Below, piece by piece: positions 1 to 9,973 of a DNA stretch of 64,000 nucleotides. The stretch is from Sanguibacter suarezii NBRC 16159 (GTDB lineage: Bacteria > Actinomycetota > Actinomycetes > Actinomycetales > Cellulomonadaceae). The notes under the pieces were generated by a model, which was given only the letters and a program-made list of their open reading frames with translations, ran no database searches and had not been told where the DNA came from. The stretch covers positions 62,001-126,000 of the forward strand of contig NZ_BCRT01000011.1 of NCBI RefSeq assembly GCF_001552735.1, given 5' to 3'. The position numbers and the translations under genes were made by a program. Each line of letters opens with the position of its first letter. The stretch's first letter is position 1.

Positions 1-1919
1 CGGCGCCGGGGACGGTTGAGGGCGCTCCCGCGACCCCGACGGCCGACCCTGGACACAGTGGGGCGCCCAGCACGGCCCTGAGCGCCGCTCCGATTGCCAC
101 TCCTGTTGCCGCTGCGAGCGTCCCGGTGAGCGAGTGGGCGGCGTTCCGCGGTGGCGAGGCCTTCCTGACCCGCCTCGCCGCAGGGGACTCGCCCCGGGCG
201 GTGTGGACGGCGCTGCCCGGCACCGGTGCGGTCAACGGCTGGCCGCTGGCCCTGGCCGAGGCGGTCCGCGCCGTGACCCTCAGCGGCCGTGGCGCCCTCG
301 TCGTGCTGCCCGACACCCGTGACGTGGACCGCGTGGCGCAGGCCCTCGCGCAGGCGGGCATCGCCGAGTGGGCTCCCGCCTCGTCGGCGCCCCAGGACCC
401 TGCAACCGGAGCCGTCCCCGCGGCCACCTTCGTCCGACTCACGGCAGACCTGGGTCCCACGCCGCGCTATCGCAACTTCCTGGCCGCGCGCCGCGGGCGG
501 GCCAGCGTGGTCATCGGCACCCGCGCCGCAGCCTTCGCCCCGGTGCGTGACCTCGGGCTCGTCGTGTGCTGGGACGACATCGATCCCATGCACCAGGAAC
601 GCCGCGCGCCCTACCCCCACGTGCGTGAGGTGCTCGCGCTGCGCTCGGAGCAGACCTCGTGCGCCATGCTCGTCGGGTCGTTGAGCCGGTCGATCCACGC
701 CCAGGCTCTGGTGGTCAGCGGCTGGGCCCGCGAGCTCGTCGCCGACCGTGCGACCGTCCGCAGCCGCACTCCCCGCGTCGCGGCGCTCACCTCGGTGGAC
801 CTGGCGCGTGAAGGGCCCGCCGCTGCGGCGCGCCTGCCCGGGGCGGCCTGGAAGGCGATCATGCAGGGGCTGGAGACCGGACCGGTCCTCGTCCAGGTGC
901 CGCGCGCCGGGTACATCCCGGTCGTAGCGTGCGTGCGGTGCCGCACGGCCGCGCACTGCACCACCTGCCACGGTCCGCTCGCACTGACCAGCGCCCACGC
1001 TGTCCCGCAGTGCGCCTGGTGCGGCGCCCTGGCCGGAGGCTGGTCCTGCGAGGAGTGCTTCGCCACGGGTCTGCGCTCGGTCCGCGTCGGCAGCGACCGC
1101 ACGGCTGAAGAGCTCGGCAAGGCGTTCCCCGGTGCGACCGTGCGGGTCTCCGGCGCGCGCTCCGCGGCGGGCGTGCTGGCGGAGGTCCCTGACCGGCCGG
1201 CCCTCGTGGTCGCGACCCCCGGGGCCGAGCCGGTCGCCCCGAGCGGCTACTCCGTCGGCGTCCTGCTCGACGCAGCCTCGTCCACGAGCCACATCGGCCT
1301 CTACACCGACCAGGAGGCGCTGCACCGCTGGATCACCGCAGCCGCCCTCGTGCGCCCCTCCACGGCCGGTGGGCGTCTGCTGCTCGTCGGCGACGCAGCC
1401 CCGACACCGACCAACGCCCTCGTGCGCTGGGACCCCGCCGGTCTGGCCGAGCGCGAGCTCGACGAACGAGTCGACCTGAAGATGCCCCCGGCGATGCGCA
1501 TCGCCTCGGTGACCGGCGACCGTCTCGCCGTGGCGATGTTCCTCGAGCGGGTCGAGCTGCCCGAGGGCGGTTCCGTGCTCGGACCGGTCGACCTGCCCGA
1601 GCCGCCTCCTGGGGCAGCTGCACCCGAGACCGGCCGTGCCCCGGCCCGACGTCGCAGCGAGACGCTGCTTGCCGCCGCCTCAGGACGCAGCGGAGGTGCG
1701 GCCAGCGGAGGGACGGCCAGCGGGGGAGCGGGCGGCGGACGTGGTGTCGCGGCGCGCACCGCGGGTGCCCTGGAGGTTCCCGTGCGCGCGATCATCCGCG
1801 TCCCGGTGGCCCGCGGACGCGACCTCGCCCGGGTGCTGGCCAGTGCCCTCGCCCAAGCCAGCGCCAAGCGCGAATCCGGCCTGATCTCGGTCGTGCTCGA
1901 CCCGAAGGAGATGCTGTGA
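1..1919 (+). CDS. priA: PriA-like primosomal protein N' (5' end outside window)
   Basis: The reading frame is open from base 3 to the stop at 1917-1919, so the N-terminal wing domain lies left of the window; a GTG at 126 is internal. Visible are a cysteine-rich zinc-binding segment (eight Cys in CxxC-type pairs, about 929-1065) and the PriA C-terminal domain ending in SVVLDPKEML. Helicase motifs are degenerate: the Walker A loop is replaced by PGTGAVNGWP (about 210-240) and the DEEH box by WDDID (about 568-585). This matches the actinobacterial PriA type, thought to keep a role in replication restart without helicase activity. A Gly/Ser/Ala-rich linker sits at about 1680-1750. The stop overlaps the next start (GTGA), so the two genes are translationally coupled. 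Confidence 0.88.
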   Translation, partial: APGTVEGAPATPTADPGHSGAPSTALSAAPIATPVAAASVPVSEWAAFRGGEAFLTRLAAGDSPRAVWTALPGTGAVNGWPLALAEAVRAVTLSGRGALVVLPDTRDVDRVAQALAQAGIAEWAPASSAPQDPATGAVPAATFVRLTADLGPTPRYRNFLAARRGRASVVIGTRAAAFAPVRDLGLVVCWDDIDPMHQERRAPYPHVREVLALRSEQTSCAMLVGSLSRSIHAQALVVSGWARELVADRATVRSRTPRVAALTSVDLAREGPAAAARLPGAAWKAIMQGLETGPVLVQVPRAGYIPVVACVRCRTAAHCTTCHGPLALTSAHAVPQCAWCGALAGGWSCEECFATGLRSVRVGSDRTAEELGKAFPGATVRVSGARSAAGVLAEVPDRPALVVATPGAEPVAPSGYSVGVLLDAASSTSHIGLYTDQEALHRWITAAALVRPSTAGGRLLLVGDAAPTPTNALVRWDPAGLAERELDERVDLKMPPAMRIASVTGDRLAVAMFLERVELPEGGSVLGPVDLPEPPPGAAAPETGRAPARRRSETLLAAASGRSGGAASGGTASGGAGGGRGVAARTAGALEVPVRAIIRVPVARGRDLARVLASALAQASAKRESGLISVVLDPKEML

Positions 1920-2548
1920 CCCCCACCATCGACGCCGTCCTCTACGACCTGGGCAACGTGCTCGTCGGCTGGGAGCCGTACGCAGCCTTCGACGGGCTCA
2001 GCCGCGCGGAGGTCGACGCGTTCTTCGCCGAGACCAGCTTCCTCGAGCACAACCACGCCCAGGACGCCGGCCGGTCGTGGGCCGAGCTGCGCGCGCTCCT
2101 CGCTGACCTCGACCCGCGCCACGGCGAGCTCGTGGACCTGTACGTCGAGAACTTTGCCCGCACGCTGACGGGCCCGGTGCCGGGGTCTGAGGCCCTCGTC
2201 GAGGAGCTGACCCAGGCCGGTGTCCCGCTCTACGGCCTGACCAACTGGTCCGCGGAGCTCTTCCACCACGCCGTGCCGGCCGCGCCGGCCATCGGCCGCC
2301 TGCGGGGGATCGTCGTCTCGGGGGAGGTGGGGATGGCCAAGCCGGACCCGGCGATCTTCGACCTGACCACCGAACGGTTCGGGCTGGTCCCAGAACGTAC
2401 CGTCTTTGTCGACGACTCACCGCGCAACGTCGCCGCTGCCGCCGACCGCGGCTACGTCGCCGTGCACTTCACCACGACGGAGGCCTTCCGCCTGCGGCTG
2501 CGTGAGCTCGGCGTCGAGGTGACGGACGCGACAGCGGTCACGGGCTGA
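1916..2548 (+). CDS. HAD superfamily hydrolase, subfamily IA (YihX-like phosphatase)
   Basis: A 210-residue protein starting with GTG inside the priA stop. Motif I is DLGNV near residue 11, the variant seen in YihX-type sugar-phosphate phosphatases; motif II is the Thr of LTNWS; the motif III Lys is in GMAKPDP; motif IV is FVDDSPRN. All catalytic elements are present, so it should be a small-molecule phosphatase. The substrate cannot be read from the sequence. The priA-fmt-rsmB-rpe context suggests a housekeeping gene. Confidence 0.85.
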   Translation: MTPTIDAVLYDLGNVLVGWEPYAAFDGLSRAEVDAFFAETSFLEHNHAQDAGRSWAELRALLADLDPRHGELVDLYVENFARTLTGPVPGSEALVEELTQAGVPLYGLTNWSAELFHHAVPAAPAIGRLRGIVVSGEVGMAKPDPAIFDLTTERFGLVPERTVFVDDSPRNVAAAADRGYVAVHFTTTEAFRLRLRELGVEVTDATAVTG

Positions 2549-2636
2549 GGGGGCCCCGGTGGGGTAGGAGGCCGTGCTCGCGGCCGTACCAGCGACCCCG
2601 GGACTGCTCGTGGGAGGCCCAGCCCGCGCACTCTCC

Positions 2637-2642
2637 TAGAAT
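2637..2642 (+). promoter_or_regulatory. -10 hexamer TAGAAT for leaderless fmt
   Basis: TAGAAT ends six bases before the fmt ATG and no ribosome binding site lies between them. A transcript would therefore begin at or next to the start codon. No -35 box was recognised. Confidence 0.5.
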
Positions 2643-2648
2643 GGGTCC

Positions 2649-3605
2649 ATGCGTCTGCTCTTCGCCGGGACCCCGGCCGTAGCTGTTCCTGCCCTGGAGG
2701 CCCTGCTGGCCTCCCGCCACGAGGTCGTGGCGGTGCTGACCCGCGCGGACGCCCGGGCCGGTCGCGGCCGGCGCCTCGCACCGAGCCCGGTGCGCGAGCG
2801 CGCCGAGGCCGCCGGCATCGAGGTGATCACCGACCGCCCCCGCAGCGAGGGTTTCGTCGAGCGGCTCACCGCCCTCGAGATCGACTGCGCGCCGGTCGTC
2901 GCCTACGGGGAGATCCTGCCGGCCGAGGTGCTCAGCGTCCCCCCGCTCGGGTGGATCAACCTGCACTTCTCCGTGCTGCCCGCCTGGCGCGGAGCTGCCC
3001 CGGTCCAGCGCGCGATCATCGCCGGTGACGAGATCACCGGGGCGACGACCTTCCGGATCGAGGAAGGCTTGGACACCGGCCCGATCCTGGGCACCGCGAC
3101 CGAGACCATCCGCCGCCGCGACACCGCCGGCGACCTGCTGGGGCGCCTTGCGACGTCGGGCGCGGGGCTGCTGGTGGCAACCCTCGACGCGCTCGAGGAC
3201 GGCGACCTCAACCCCGTCCCGCAACCGGCCGAAGGCGTGAGCCTGGCTGCCAAGCTCACCCCCGAGGACGCCCGGATCCAGTGGTCGCGGCCGGCCCACA
3301 TCGTCGACCGGCTGATCCGTGGCTGCACCCCCGCACCGGGGGCATGGACCACCCTCCCCGACGGCTCGCGCCTCGGCATCGGCCCGGTCACCCTCGTCGA
3401 CGACGAGCAGACCCCCGCCGGGTCGCTCGCCCCAGGCCAGGTCGAGGTGACCAAGCGCGCCGTCCGGGTCGGGACGGCGTCGGGCGCGGTCGAGCTCGGC
3501 GAGGTGGTACCGGCCGGCAAGAAGGCGATGGCAGCCAGCGACTGGGCCCGTGGGGCGCGCCTGGAGCCGGGCACCGTGCTCGGTGCCTCGGGCGAGCCCC
3601 GGTGA
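2649..3605 (+). CDS. fmt: Methionyl-tRNA formyltransferase
   Basis: Transfers a formyl group from 10-formyltetrahydrofolate to Met-tRNAfMet for translation initiation. The 318 residues match the family length. The N-terminal formyltransferase domain carries the hallmark [20 protein letters not shown] segment, with the catalytic Asn-His-Asp set completed by DTGPIL. The C-terminal OB-like domain includes PAPGAWT. The start follows a TAGAAT -10 element directly. It precedes rsmB by 100 bases, as in many bacteria. Confidence 0.95.
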   Translation: MRLLFAGTPAVAVPALEALLASRHEVVAVLTRADARAGRGRRLAPSPVRERAEAAGIEVITDRPRSEGFVERLTALEIDCAPVVAYGEILPAEVLSVPPLGWINLHFSVLPAWRGAAPVQRAIIAGDEITGATTFRIEEGLDTGPILGTATETIRRRDTAGDLLGRLATSGAGLLVATLDALEDGDLNPVPQPAEGVSLAAKLTPEDARIQWSRPAHIVDRLIRGCTPAPGAWTTLPDGSRLGIGPVTLVDDEQTPAGSLAPGQVEVTKRAVRVGTASGAVELGEVVPAGKKAMAASDWARGARLEPGTVLGASGEPR

Positions 3606-3705
3606 CGCCCACGACCACGACGCCCATGACCCCCGATGACGCCCGCAGCTCCACCGGCGCGGCACCCCGGCGACGCACCCCGCAGTCGCCACGAACGGAG
3701 CACCA

Positions 3706-5229
3706 GTGAACGACGACGCAGCACGCAGCACCCAGCCAGGACACCGCAACGCCCAGGGCCGCGAGCGCAGCGCCGCGCGCAGCCGCGGCGACGGCAACCG
3801 GGGCCAGCTGGCTCCGGGGGAACGGCGCAAGGGCACCGACGACTCCCGCACCATCGCCTTCGACGTGCTGCGCCAGGTGGCCGACTCCGACGCCTACGCC
3901 AACCTCGTGCTGCCTCCCATGCTGCGGTCGCGTGGGCTCTCGGGCCGGGACGCGGCCTTCGCGACCGAGCTCACCTACGGGACGCTGCGCATGCGCGGAC
4001 GCTACGACGCCGTCATCGCGCTGTGCGTGGACCGCCCCCTCGACAAGATCGACGCACCGGTGCTGGACGTGCTGCGCCTGGGCGCCCACCAGCTCCTGGG
4101 GATGCGCGTGCCGTCCCACGCCGCCGTCTCCGAGACGGTCGGCCTGGCGCGGTCGCGGGTGGGAGCGGGCAGCGCGCAGTTCGTCAACGCGGTGCTGCGC
4201 AAGATCTCCCGCACCGACGTGGAGGAGTGGCTCGAGCTCATCGAGGCCCGCGAGAGCGACGAGATCGCCAAGATGTCGGTCGTGGACAGCCACCCGCAGT
4301 GGATCACCCGGGCACTGCGTGACGCGCTCGTCGCCTCCGGTCGTCCGGTGGACGAGCTGGCGTCACTGCTCGAGGCGGACAACGCCTCTCCCCGGGTGAC
4401 TCTCGTGGCACGGCCCGGTCTCATCACCACCGCCGAGCTCGGCGCGCAGGTGGACTCCCACCCCGGCCGGCTCGCGCCCACCGCACTCGTCCTGGACGGG
4501 TCAGACCCGGGTGCGATCGCTGCGGTACGCGACGGCAAGGCGGGGGTACAGGACGAGGGGAGCCAGCTCGTCACGCTCGCCTTCGCCCAGGCGCCCGTCG
4601 ACGGACCGGACGCCCGGTGGCTCGACATGTGCGCGGGCCCGGGCGGCAAGGCGGCGCTGCTGGCTGCCATCGCCGGGACCCGCGGCGCGCGGATCGTGGC
4701 CAACGAGGTCCAGCCCCACCGCGCGGACCTCGTGGAGCGGTCCCTCGCGGCCGTCCCGGCGCACTCGGTCGAGAAGGTCCAGGTGTGGGACGGGCGGGAC
4801 ATCGGCGCTCAGGAGCCCGGAGCCTACGACCGCGTGCTGGTCGACGCTCCCTGCACCGGGCTGGGCGCCCTGCGCCGCAGGCCGGAGTCGCGCTGGCGTC
4901 GCACACCCACAGACGTCAAGGTCCTCGCCGCGCTGCAGCGTGAGCTGCTCACCTCCGCGCTGGTGGCGGTGCGCGAGGGCGGCGTCGTGGCCTACGTGAC
5001 GTGCTCGCCCCACCTGGCCGAGACCCGCACGGTCGTGGCCGACGTGCTCCGGGCGCTGCCTGAGGGCTCCGTGGAGACCCTGGACGCACGGTCCCTCGTG
5101 ACCGAGATCGCCGGCACCGACGTGCCGCTCGCCGAGAGGCTCGACGTCCAGCTCTGGCCGCACCTGCACGGCACCGACGCGATGCACCTGACGCTGCTGC
5201 GCCGAGTGGGCTCTACGGTGGAGGCATGA
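3706..5229 (+). CDS. rsmB: 16S rRNA m5C967 methyltransferase RsmB
   Basis: SAM-dependent cytosine-C5 methyltransferase of 507 residues. After a basic disordered N-terminus (residues 1-45) comes a NusB-like RNA-binding domain, then the Rossmann methyltransferase with motif [15 protein letters not shown] (about 4621-4662), motif [20 protein letters not shown], and the catalytic Cys in YVTCSPH (about 5002). The GTG start has GGAG five bases upstream. Its stop overlaps the rpe ATG (ATGA), so expression is coupled. Confidence 0.94.
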   Translation: MNDDAARSTQPGHRNAQGRERSAARSRGDGNRGQLAPGERRKGTDDSRTIAFDVLRQVADSDAYANLVLPPMLRSRGLSGRDAAFATELTYGTLRMRGRYDAVIALCVDRPLDKIDAPVLDVLRLGAHQLLGMRVPSHAAVSETVGLARSRVGAGSAQFVNAVLRKISRTDVEEWLELIEARESDEIAKMSVVDSHPQWITRALRDALVASGRPVDELASLLEADNASPRVTLVARPGLITTAELGAQVDSHPGRLAPTALVLDGSDPGAIAAVRDGKAGVQDEGSQLVTLAFAQAPVDGPDARWLDMCAGPGGKAALLAAIAGTRGARIVANEVQPHRADLVERSLAAVPAHSVEKVQVWDGRDIGAQEPGAYDRVLVDAPCTGLGALRRRPESRWRRTPTDVKVLAALQRELLTSALVAVREGGVVAYVTCSPHLAETRTVVADVLRALPEGSVETLDARSLVTEIAGTDVPLAERLDVQLWPHLHGTDAMHLTLLRRVGSTVEA

Positions 5230-5888
5230 GCGCCCTCATCGCCCCGTCCATCCTGTCCGCCGACTTCACCAACCTCGAGCGCGACCTGCACGCCATCTCG
5301 GGCGCGGACTACGCGCACGTGGACGTCATGGACAACCACTTCGTGCCGAACCTGACCATCGGTCTGCCGGTCGTGGAGCGGATCGTCCAGGTGTCCCCGA
5401 TCCCCATCGACGTGCACCTCATGATCGCCGACCCGGACCGCTGGGCCCCCGGCTTCGCCGAGGCCGGCGCGCAGTCGGTCACCTTCCACGCCGAGGCCGC
5501 CGCAGCGCCGGTGCGTCTGGCCCGTGAGCTGCGCCGCCTCGGGGCGCGAGCCGGGCTCGCGCTCAAGCCTGCGACCCCGGTCGAGTCCTTCGTCGACCTG
5601 CTCTCCGAGATCGACATGCTGCTCATCATGACCGTCGAGCCGGGCTTCGGCGGGCAGTCCTTCATCGAGGGCACCCTGCCCAAGATCCGTCGGGCCCGCG
5701 CGGCGATCGACGCCGGCGACCTCGACGTGTGGGTCCAGGTCGACGGCGGCGTCTCACGCGCCACGATCGAGCGCGCGGCCGACGCCGGCGCGAACGTCTT
5801 CGTCGCGGGCTCTGCCGTGTACGGGGCGCAAGACATCCCGGCGGAGATCGAGGCGCTGCGGGCGCTGGCCTCCCAGCACCGTCACTGA
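5226..5888 (+). CDS. rpe: Ribulose-phosphate 3-epimerase
   Basis: Interconverts ribulose 5-phosphate and xylulose 5-phosphate in the pentose phosphate pathway. At 220 residues it is a full-length TIM barrel. Signature stretches are APSILSADF near the N-terminus, the metal-binding [33 protein letters not shown] and QVDGGV. It is translationally coupled to rsmB. Its last seven bases overlap the end of the converging acetyltransferase gene. Confidence 0.96.
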   Translation: MSALIAPSILSADFTNLERDLHAISGADYAHVDVMDNHFVPNLTIGLPVVERIVQVSPIPIDVHLMIADPDRWAPGFAEAGAQSVTFHAEAAAAPVRLARELRRLGARAGLALKPATPVESFVDLLSEIDMLLIMTVEPGFGGQSFIEGTLPKIRRARAAIDAGDLDVWVQVDGGVSRATIERAADAGANVFVAGSAVYGAQDIPAEIEALRALASQHRH

Positions 5889-6523
5889 GATGGGTGCTCG
5901 GCCGTCCTGAGCGCGGTCCTGAGCGCCCGGTCGTCGAGCTGGTCGTCGAGCACCTCGTCGCGCACGTCGATCTCGAAGATGATCTCCAGCCCGTCCTCCT
6001 CGTCCCACTGCTCGCCCGTCTCGAGGAGGCCGTGCTGGAGGATGAGCATGCGCGAGGCCGCGTTGTCGGGGCTGACGGTCGCCCGCAGGGTGCGCACACC
6101 GGGTGCGGCGCGTGCGACGTCGAGCAGGATGAGCAGCGCGGCCCGGGCGTAGCCCTGCCGCCGGTACGCCGGGTCGATCTCGTAGCCCACCTCCACCATC
6201 CCGGCGTCGTCGGGTGCGCCGTGGAACCCGGCGCGGCCCACGACGTCCCCGCCGACCATCACCACACGGGTCACCCAGTCGTTGTCGGCCGGGGTGGTCG
6301 CGAGCTGGTCGCTGCGGATGGTCCACACCCGCCGGCAGGTGTCTGCAGCGAGAAAGTCTGACAGCGGGAGGCCTGAGGCCGACCGCGCGGTGTCCACGTC
6401 CCCGGCTGCGAGCGCGTCGACGGCCGCTGCGGGCAGGCGCACGAGGTGGACGTCGAGGGCCCGCGGGTCGGTGGAGGTCCAGCTCGGTGCTGCGGGTGCG
6501 GGGGAGTGGAGGGTCATGGCCAC
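5882..6523 (-). CDS. GNAT family N-acetyltransferase
   Basis: A 213-residue protein with a GNAT fold: the acetyl-CoA loop is [10 protein letters not shown], preceded by [11 protein letters not shown] and followed by [20 protein letters not shown], as in RimJ/RimL-like enzymes. The first 60 residues carry no known motif. The GTG start at 6523 is favoured over the ATG at 6517 because an AGGAG lies five bases upstream of the GTG. Substrate unknown. It is convergent with rpe and divergent from the riboflavin operon. Confidence 0.82.
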   Translation of the reverse strand: MAMTLHSPAPAAPSWTSTDPRALDVHLVRLPAAAVDALAAGDVDTARSASGLPLSDFLAADTCRRVWTIRSDQLATTPADNDWVTRVVMVGGDVVGRAGFHGAPDDAGMVEVGYEIDPAYRRQGYARAALLILLDVARAAPGVRTLRATVSPDNAASRMLILQHGLLETGEQWDEEDGLEIIFEIDVRDEVLDDQLDDRALRTALRTAEHPSQ

Positions 6524-6561
6524 AGTCTCTCCTGTTCTGGCATAGTGGTGGGCAGCAAGTT

Positions 6562-6685
6562 CACGTGCTCTGGGGTCGGTGAAATTCCGAGCCGGCGGTT
6601 ACAGTCCGCGACCCGCACCTCGGTGCGGTTGACCTGGTGGAACTCCAGGACCGACGGTTAAAGTCCGGATGGGAAGAGTCTCGTG
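6562..6685 (+). promoter_or_regulatory. FMN riboswitch (RFN element)
   Basis: The conserved RFN core is directly visible: GGGGTCGGTGAAATTCCGA at about 6572-6590, CCGGCGGTTACAGTCCGCGA, CTGGTGGAACTCCAGGACC, and CCGACGGTTAAAGTCCGGAT ending near 6670. Closing helix P1 pairs CACG at 6562-6565 with CGTG at 6682-6685. It binds flavin mononucleotide and should lower expression of ribD-ribE-ribBA-ribH when FMN is plentiful. Confidence 0.96.
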
Positions 6686-6686
6686 G

Positions 6687-6707
6687 CGACGGTCGTGACG
6701 ACCGTCG
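6687..6707 (+). terminator. Hairpin in the riboswitch expression platform
   Basis: CGACGGTC at 6687-6694 pairs perfectly with GACCGTCG at 6700-6707 around a five-base loop, directly after the aptamer. No U-tract follows, only a T/G-rich stretch. It may be a GC-type attenuator or the partner of an antiterminator. The ribD Shine-Dalgarno is 59 bases further on. Confidence 0.5.
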
Positions 6708-6777
6708 TGGTTGTGGTGCGCCCTTCTGGCGACCCCTGACCGACCCCGGAGCGCTTGGCGTATCCGGAAGGTTGGGG

Positions 6778-7896
6778 ATGGACTACCTCACACTCGACGC
6801 GGCGATGGCTCGCGCTCTCGAGCTCGCCGCGCGCGGCCCGGCGCGCGGTCCCAACCCCCAGGTCGGCTGCGTCCTGCTGGCTTCTGCCGAGCCCACCGAC
6901 CCTGCCGCTCCCGCCGTGCCGCGTCCCGGCGAGGCTGTCGCTCCCGCCGTGCCGCGTCCCGGCGAGGTTGCTGGCGTGCCGCGCCGCGTGCTGGCCCAGG
7001 GCTGGCACCGCGGGGCCGGGACACCGCACGCCGAGGCCGACGCACTGACCCGCGCCGCCGCCGCGGGGATCGATGTCACTGGCGCCACCGCCGTGGTCAC
7101 CCTCGAACCGTGCTCGCACACCGGTCGCACCGGTCCGTGCGCCCAGGCCCTCGCCGAAGCTGGCGTGGCCGACGTCGTGGTCAGCGTCCCTGACCCGACC
7201 GAGACGGCTGGCGGCGGGGCGGACCTCCTGCGGTCCCGCGGCGTGCAGGTCACGACCGGCATCCGGCGCGCCGAGGGCGAGGCGCTGCTGCGGGTGTGGT
7301 TGACCGCCGTGCGCCGGGGGACCCCCTACGTCACCCTCAAGACCGCCAGCACCCTGGACGGCTGCGTCGCCGCGGCGGACGGCACGAGCCAGTGGATCAC
7401 CGGCTCGGTGGCCCGTGAGCACGCCCACGTCGTGCGCAGCCAGGTGGACGCGATCCTGGTCGGCACCGGGACGGTGCTGGCCGACGACCCCAGCCTCACC
7501 GCTCGCCCCGCCGCCGGGCGCGCCGACCAACCCCTGCGCGTCGTCGTCGGGCACCGGGAGGTGCCGCCGGACGCCCGGCTGCGCAGCGGGGCGCCGTACC
7601 TGCACCTGCGCACCCATGACGTGGCCGAGGTGCTCGCCGAGCTCGCCGCGCGCGAGATCCGCCACGTCCTCGTCGAGGGTGGCCCCGGGCTGGCGACCGC
7701 CTTCCTGCGCGCCGGCGCCGTCGACGAGGTGCACGCCTACCTCGCCCCGGTGCTGCTGGGGACCGGGCACCGGATGATCGGCGACCTCGGTGCGGCGACC
7801 CTTGCGGACGCACCGCGCCTGACCACCGTCGCCGTCCACCAGCTCGGCGAGGACGTGCTCGTCGTGGCCCGCGCGCATCGCGAGGCTCTGTCATGA
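6778..7896 (+). CDS. ribD: Bifunctional diaminohydroxyphosphoribosylaminopyrimidine deaminase/reductase RibD
   Basis: Catalyses the second and third steps of riboflavin synthesis, deamination then side-chain reduction. The ATG (MDYLTLDAAMARAL) has GGAAG seven bases upstream, giving 372 residues. The deaminase domain shows the zinc His-Ala-Glu in HAEADAL and PCSHTGRTGPC; the reductase domain starts near TPYVTLKTASTLDG and includes VEGGPGLATAFL. Between deaminase strands an insertion is built from an 11-codon tandem duplication (6906-6967). First gene of the operon, under the FMN riboswitch. Confidence 0.95.
   Translation: MDYLTLDAAMARALELAARGPARGPNPQVGCVLLASAEPTDPAAPAVPRPGEAVAPAVPRPGEVAGVPRRVLAQGWHRGAGTPHAEADALTRAAAAGIDVTGATAVVTLEPCSHTGRTGPCAQALAEAGVADVVVSVPDPTETAGGGADLLRSRGVQVTTGIRRAEGEALLRVWLTAVRRGTPYVTLKTASTLDGCVAAADGTSQWITGSVAREHAHVVRSQVDAILVGTGTVLADDPSLTARPAAGRADQPLRVVVGHREVPPDARLRSGAPYLHLRTHDVAEVLAELAAREIRHVLVEGGPGLATAFLRAGAVDEVHAYLAPVLLGTGHRMIGDLGAATLADAPRLTTVAVHQLGEDVLVVARAHREALS
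6906..6967 (+). repeat. In-frame tandem duplication inside ribD
   Basis: A 29-base sequence at 6906-6934 recurs exactly at 6939-6967 with a 33-base period, encoding PAVPRPGE twice. The exact match suggests a recent slippage or duplication in a surface loop of the deaminase domain. Confidence 0.85.
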
Positions 7897-7997
7897 CCAC
7901 GCACCAGCCTGCCTCGCCCCTGCCCCCGCCGCAGTCGCAGCCCCAGTCGACGTCCGAGCCACAGACCCAGCACCGCGCACCACAAGGAGACCCCTGT

Positions 7998-8597
7998 ATG
8001 TTCACCGGAATCGTCGAAGAGATCGGCACGATCACCGCGCTCGAACGACCAGACGCGGCAGGCGACGTGAGGATCACCGTCCACGGGCCGCTCGTGACCT
8101 CCGACGCCCGCCTCGGCGACTCCATCTCCGTCAGCGGCGTGTGTCTGACCGTCACCTCGCTGCCGGGGGAGGCCTTCACCGCCGACGTCATGCCCGAGTC
8201 CCTGGACCGCACCTGCCTCGGCGCACTGGTGCCCGGATCCCGCGTCAACCTCGAGCGCGCGGTGCGAGCCGACGCACGCCTGGGCGGGCACATCGTCCAG
8301 GGCCATGTCGACGGCGTCGCGACCCTCCGCTCGCGAGCACCGGGACCGCGCTGGGACGACCTCGTCTTCGACGCTGATCCTGGCCTGACCCGCTACGTCG
8401 CGGAGAAGGGGTCGATCGCCGTCGCCGGCGTGTCGCTGACGGTCACCGCGGTGACCCAGACGTCCTTCGGTGTCTCGCTCATCCCCACCACCCTGGAGGC
8501 CACCGTGCTGGGTGACCTGGTCCCTGGCGACCGGGTCAACATCGAGGTCGACGTCCTCGCCAAGTACGTCGAGCGCCTACTCGGGGCACGGGCATGA
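7998..8597 (+). CDS. ribE: Riboflavin synthase
   Basis: Dismutates two 6,7-dimethyl-8-ribityllumazine molecules to riboflavin. The start is the ATG of the family-typical MFTGIVEEIG with AAGGAG nine bases upstream. A longer frame from 7893, overlapping ribD, would add 35 Pro/Gln-rich residues unlike the family. The 199 residues hold two lumazine-binding repeats, visible as SVSGVCLTV and SIAVAGVSLTV, each followed by a GxHxVQGHVD-type or V(P/I)xTL segment. Stop overlaps ribBA by four bases. Confidence 0.95.
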   Translation: MFTGIVEEIGTITALERPDAAGDVRITVHGPLVTSDARLGDSISVSGVCLTVTSLPGEAFTADVMPESLDRTCLGALVPGSRVNLERAVRADARLGGHIVQGHVDGVATLRSRAPGPRWDDLVFDADPGLTRYVAEKGSIAVAGVSLTVTAVTQTSFGVSLIPTTLEATVLGDLVPGDRVNIEVDVLAKYVERLLGARA

Positions 8598-9973
8598 CCG
8601 GGGGCGCGGGTGCGCCGCTGGCCACGATCGAGGCCGCCCTCGACGAGCTGCGCGCAGGGCGTCCGGTGCTCGTCGCCGACTCCCCGGACCGCGAGAACGA
8701 GGCCGACGTGATCTTCGCCGCCTCCAACGTCTCGGCCGAGTGGGTGGCCTGGACCATCCGCCACTCCTCGGGGTACCTGTGCGCGCCGATGCCGGCGGCG
8801 CGGGCAGACGCCCTCGCGCTGCCGCTCATGGTCCCGCACAGCCAGGATCCCCGGCGCACCGCCTACACGGTGACCGTGGATGCCGCGACCGGCGTCACCA
8901 CGGGCATCTCTGCCGCGGACCGGACCCGGACCCTCTCCGTGCTCGCCGACCCGGGGACCGGGCCCGTCGACCTCATCCGCCCCGGGCACGTGCTGCCGCT
9001 GCGGGCGGTGCCTGGGGGAGTGCTGCACCGCGCCGGGCACACCGAGGCCGCCGTCGACCTCGTCCGGCTGGCCGGGCTCGGGGAGGTCGGCGGCATCGCC
9101 GAGCTCGTCAACGACGACGGCACGATGATGCGCATGGACGACGCCGCCGCCCTGGCAGGGCGTGACGGTCTGCTGCTCATCACCATCGCGGACCTCATCG
9201 CCTGGCGCCTGGTCCACGACCCGGCCGTGGTCAGCCGCGACGTGCTGCCCGAGGCGGTGCGCGTGCAGCCGGTCGCCGTCGCGGACCTGCCCACCGAGCA
9301 GGGACTCTTCCGCATCCACGGTTTCCGGGACGTGCGCACCGGCGCCGAGCACATCGCGTTGCTGCCGGTCGCGCCGACCGAGCCCACCGCGGTCCCGGTC
9401 GTACGGGTGCACTCGGAGTGCCTGACCGGCGACGCCTTCGGCTCGCTGCGTTGCGACTGCGGACCGCAGCTCGAGGCGTCCTTGGAGGCGGTCGCGCGCG
9501 ACGGTGGGGCCGTGGTCTACCTGCGCGGGCACGAGGGGCGCGGGATCGGGCTGCTCGCCAAGATCGCCGCCTACCAGCTCCAGGACGCCGGCCGTGACAC
9601 GGTCGAGGCGAACCTCGAGCTGGGTTGGCCCGCCGACCGCCGCGAGTACGGCGCGGCCGCGGCCATCCTCACCGCGCTCGGCCTGCACCGTATCCGGCTG
9701 CTGACCAACAACCCGGCCAAGGCCCTAGGGCTGAGCGCCCACGCGATCACGGTCACCGAGACCGTGGGGATCGAGGTCGGGCACACCCCGGAGAACCTCC
9801 ACTACCTGCGGACGAAGAAGATGTCGATGGGGCACCTGCTGCACACCGTCAGCGCGGACGCCGCACCACCGAACCTTGTGCCCACCGCACCTACCGCACC
9901 CACCGCACCCACCGCACCCACCGCACCCCGACCAGCATCACCCACCACCCCGACCCAGGAGGACCCGCGATGA
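8594..9973 (+). CDS. ribBA: Bifunctional 3,4-dihydroxy-2-butanone 4-phosphate synthase / GTP cyclohydrolase II
   Basis: Supplies both precursor branches of riboflavin. The RibB domain (about 1-215) has the acidic [12 protein letters not shown] loop, [10 protein letters not shown] and [11 protein letters not shown]. The RibA domain (about 230-425) has zinc cysteines in [16 protein letters not shown], the GTP-binding GHEGRGIG, and LLTNNPAK. The C-terminal 30 residues are a low-complexity Pro-Thr-Ala tail made by a 9-base repeat and probably not catalytic. ATGA overlap with ribH indicates coupling. Confidence 0.95.
   Translation: MTGGAGAPLATIEAALDELRAGRPVLVADSPDRENEADVIFAASNVSAEWVAWTIRHSSGYLCAPMPAARADALALPLMVPHSQDPRRTAYTVTVDAATGVTTGISAADRTRTLSVLADPGTGPVDLIRPGHVLPLRAVPGGVLHRAGHTEAAVDLVRLAGLGEVGGIAELVNDDGTMMRMDDAAALAGRDGLLLITIADLIAWRLVHDPAVVSRDVLPEAVRVQPVAVADLPTEQGLFRIHGFRDVRTGAEHIALLPVAPTEPTAVPVVRVHSECLTGDAFGSLRCDCGPQLEASLEAVARDGGAVVYLRGHEGRGIGLLAKIAAYQLQDAGRDTVEANLELGWPADRREYGAAAAILTALGLHRIRLLTNNPAKALGLSAHAITVTETVGIEVGHTPENLHYLRTKKMSMGHLLHTVSADAAPPNLVPTAPTAPTAPTAPTAPRPASPTTPTQEDPR
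9883..9927 (+). repeat. Five 9-base tandem repeats at the ribBA 3' end
   Basis: CACCGCACC is repeated five times (one copy begins TACC), encoding Thr-Ala-Pro units. This is likely slippage-prone and of no evident function. Confidence 0.85.

Noticed and set aside
7893-7997. Earlier GTG/ATG-type start for ribE overlapping ribD
   Set aside because: It adds a Pro/Gln-rich leader; the family N-terminus MFTGIV and a good Shine-Dalgarno fix the start at 7998.
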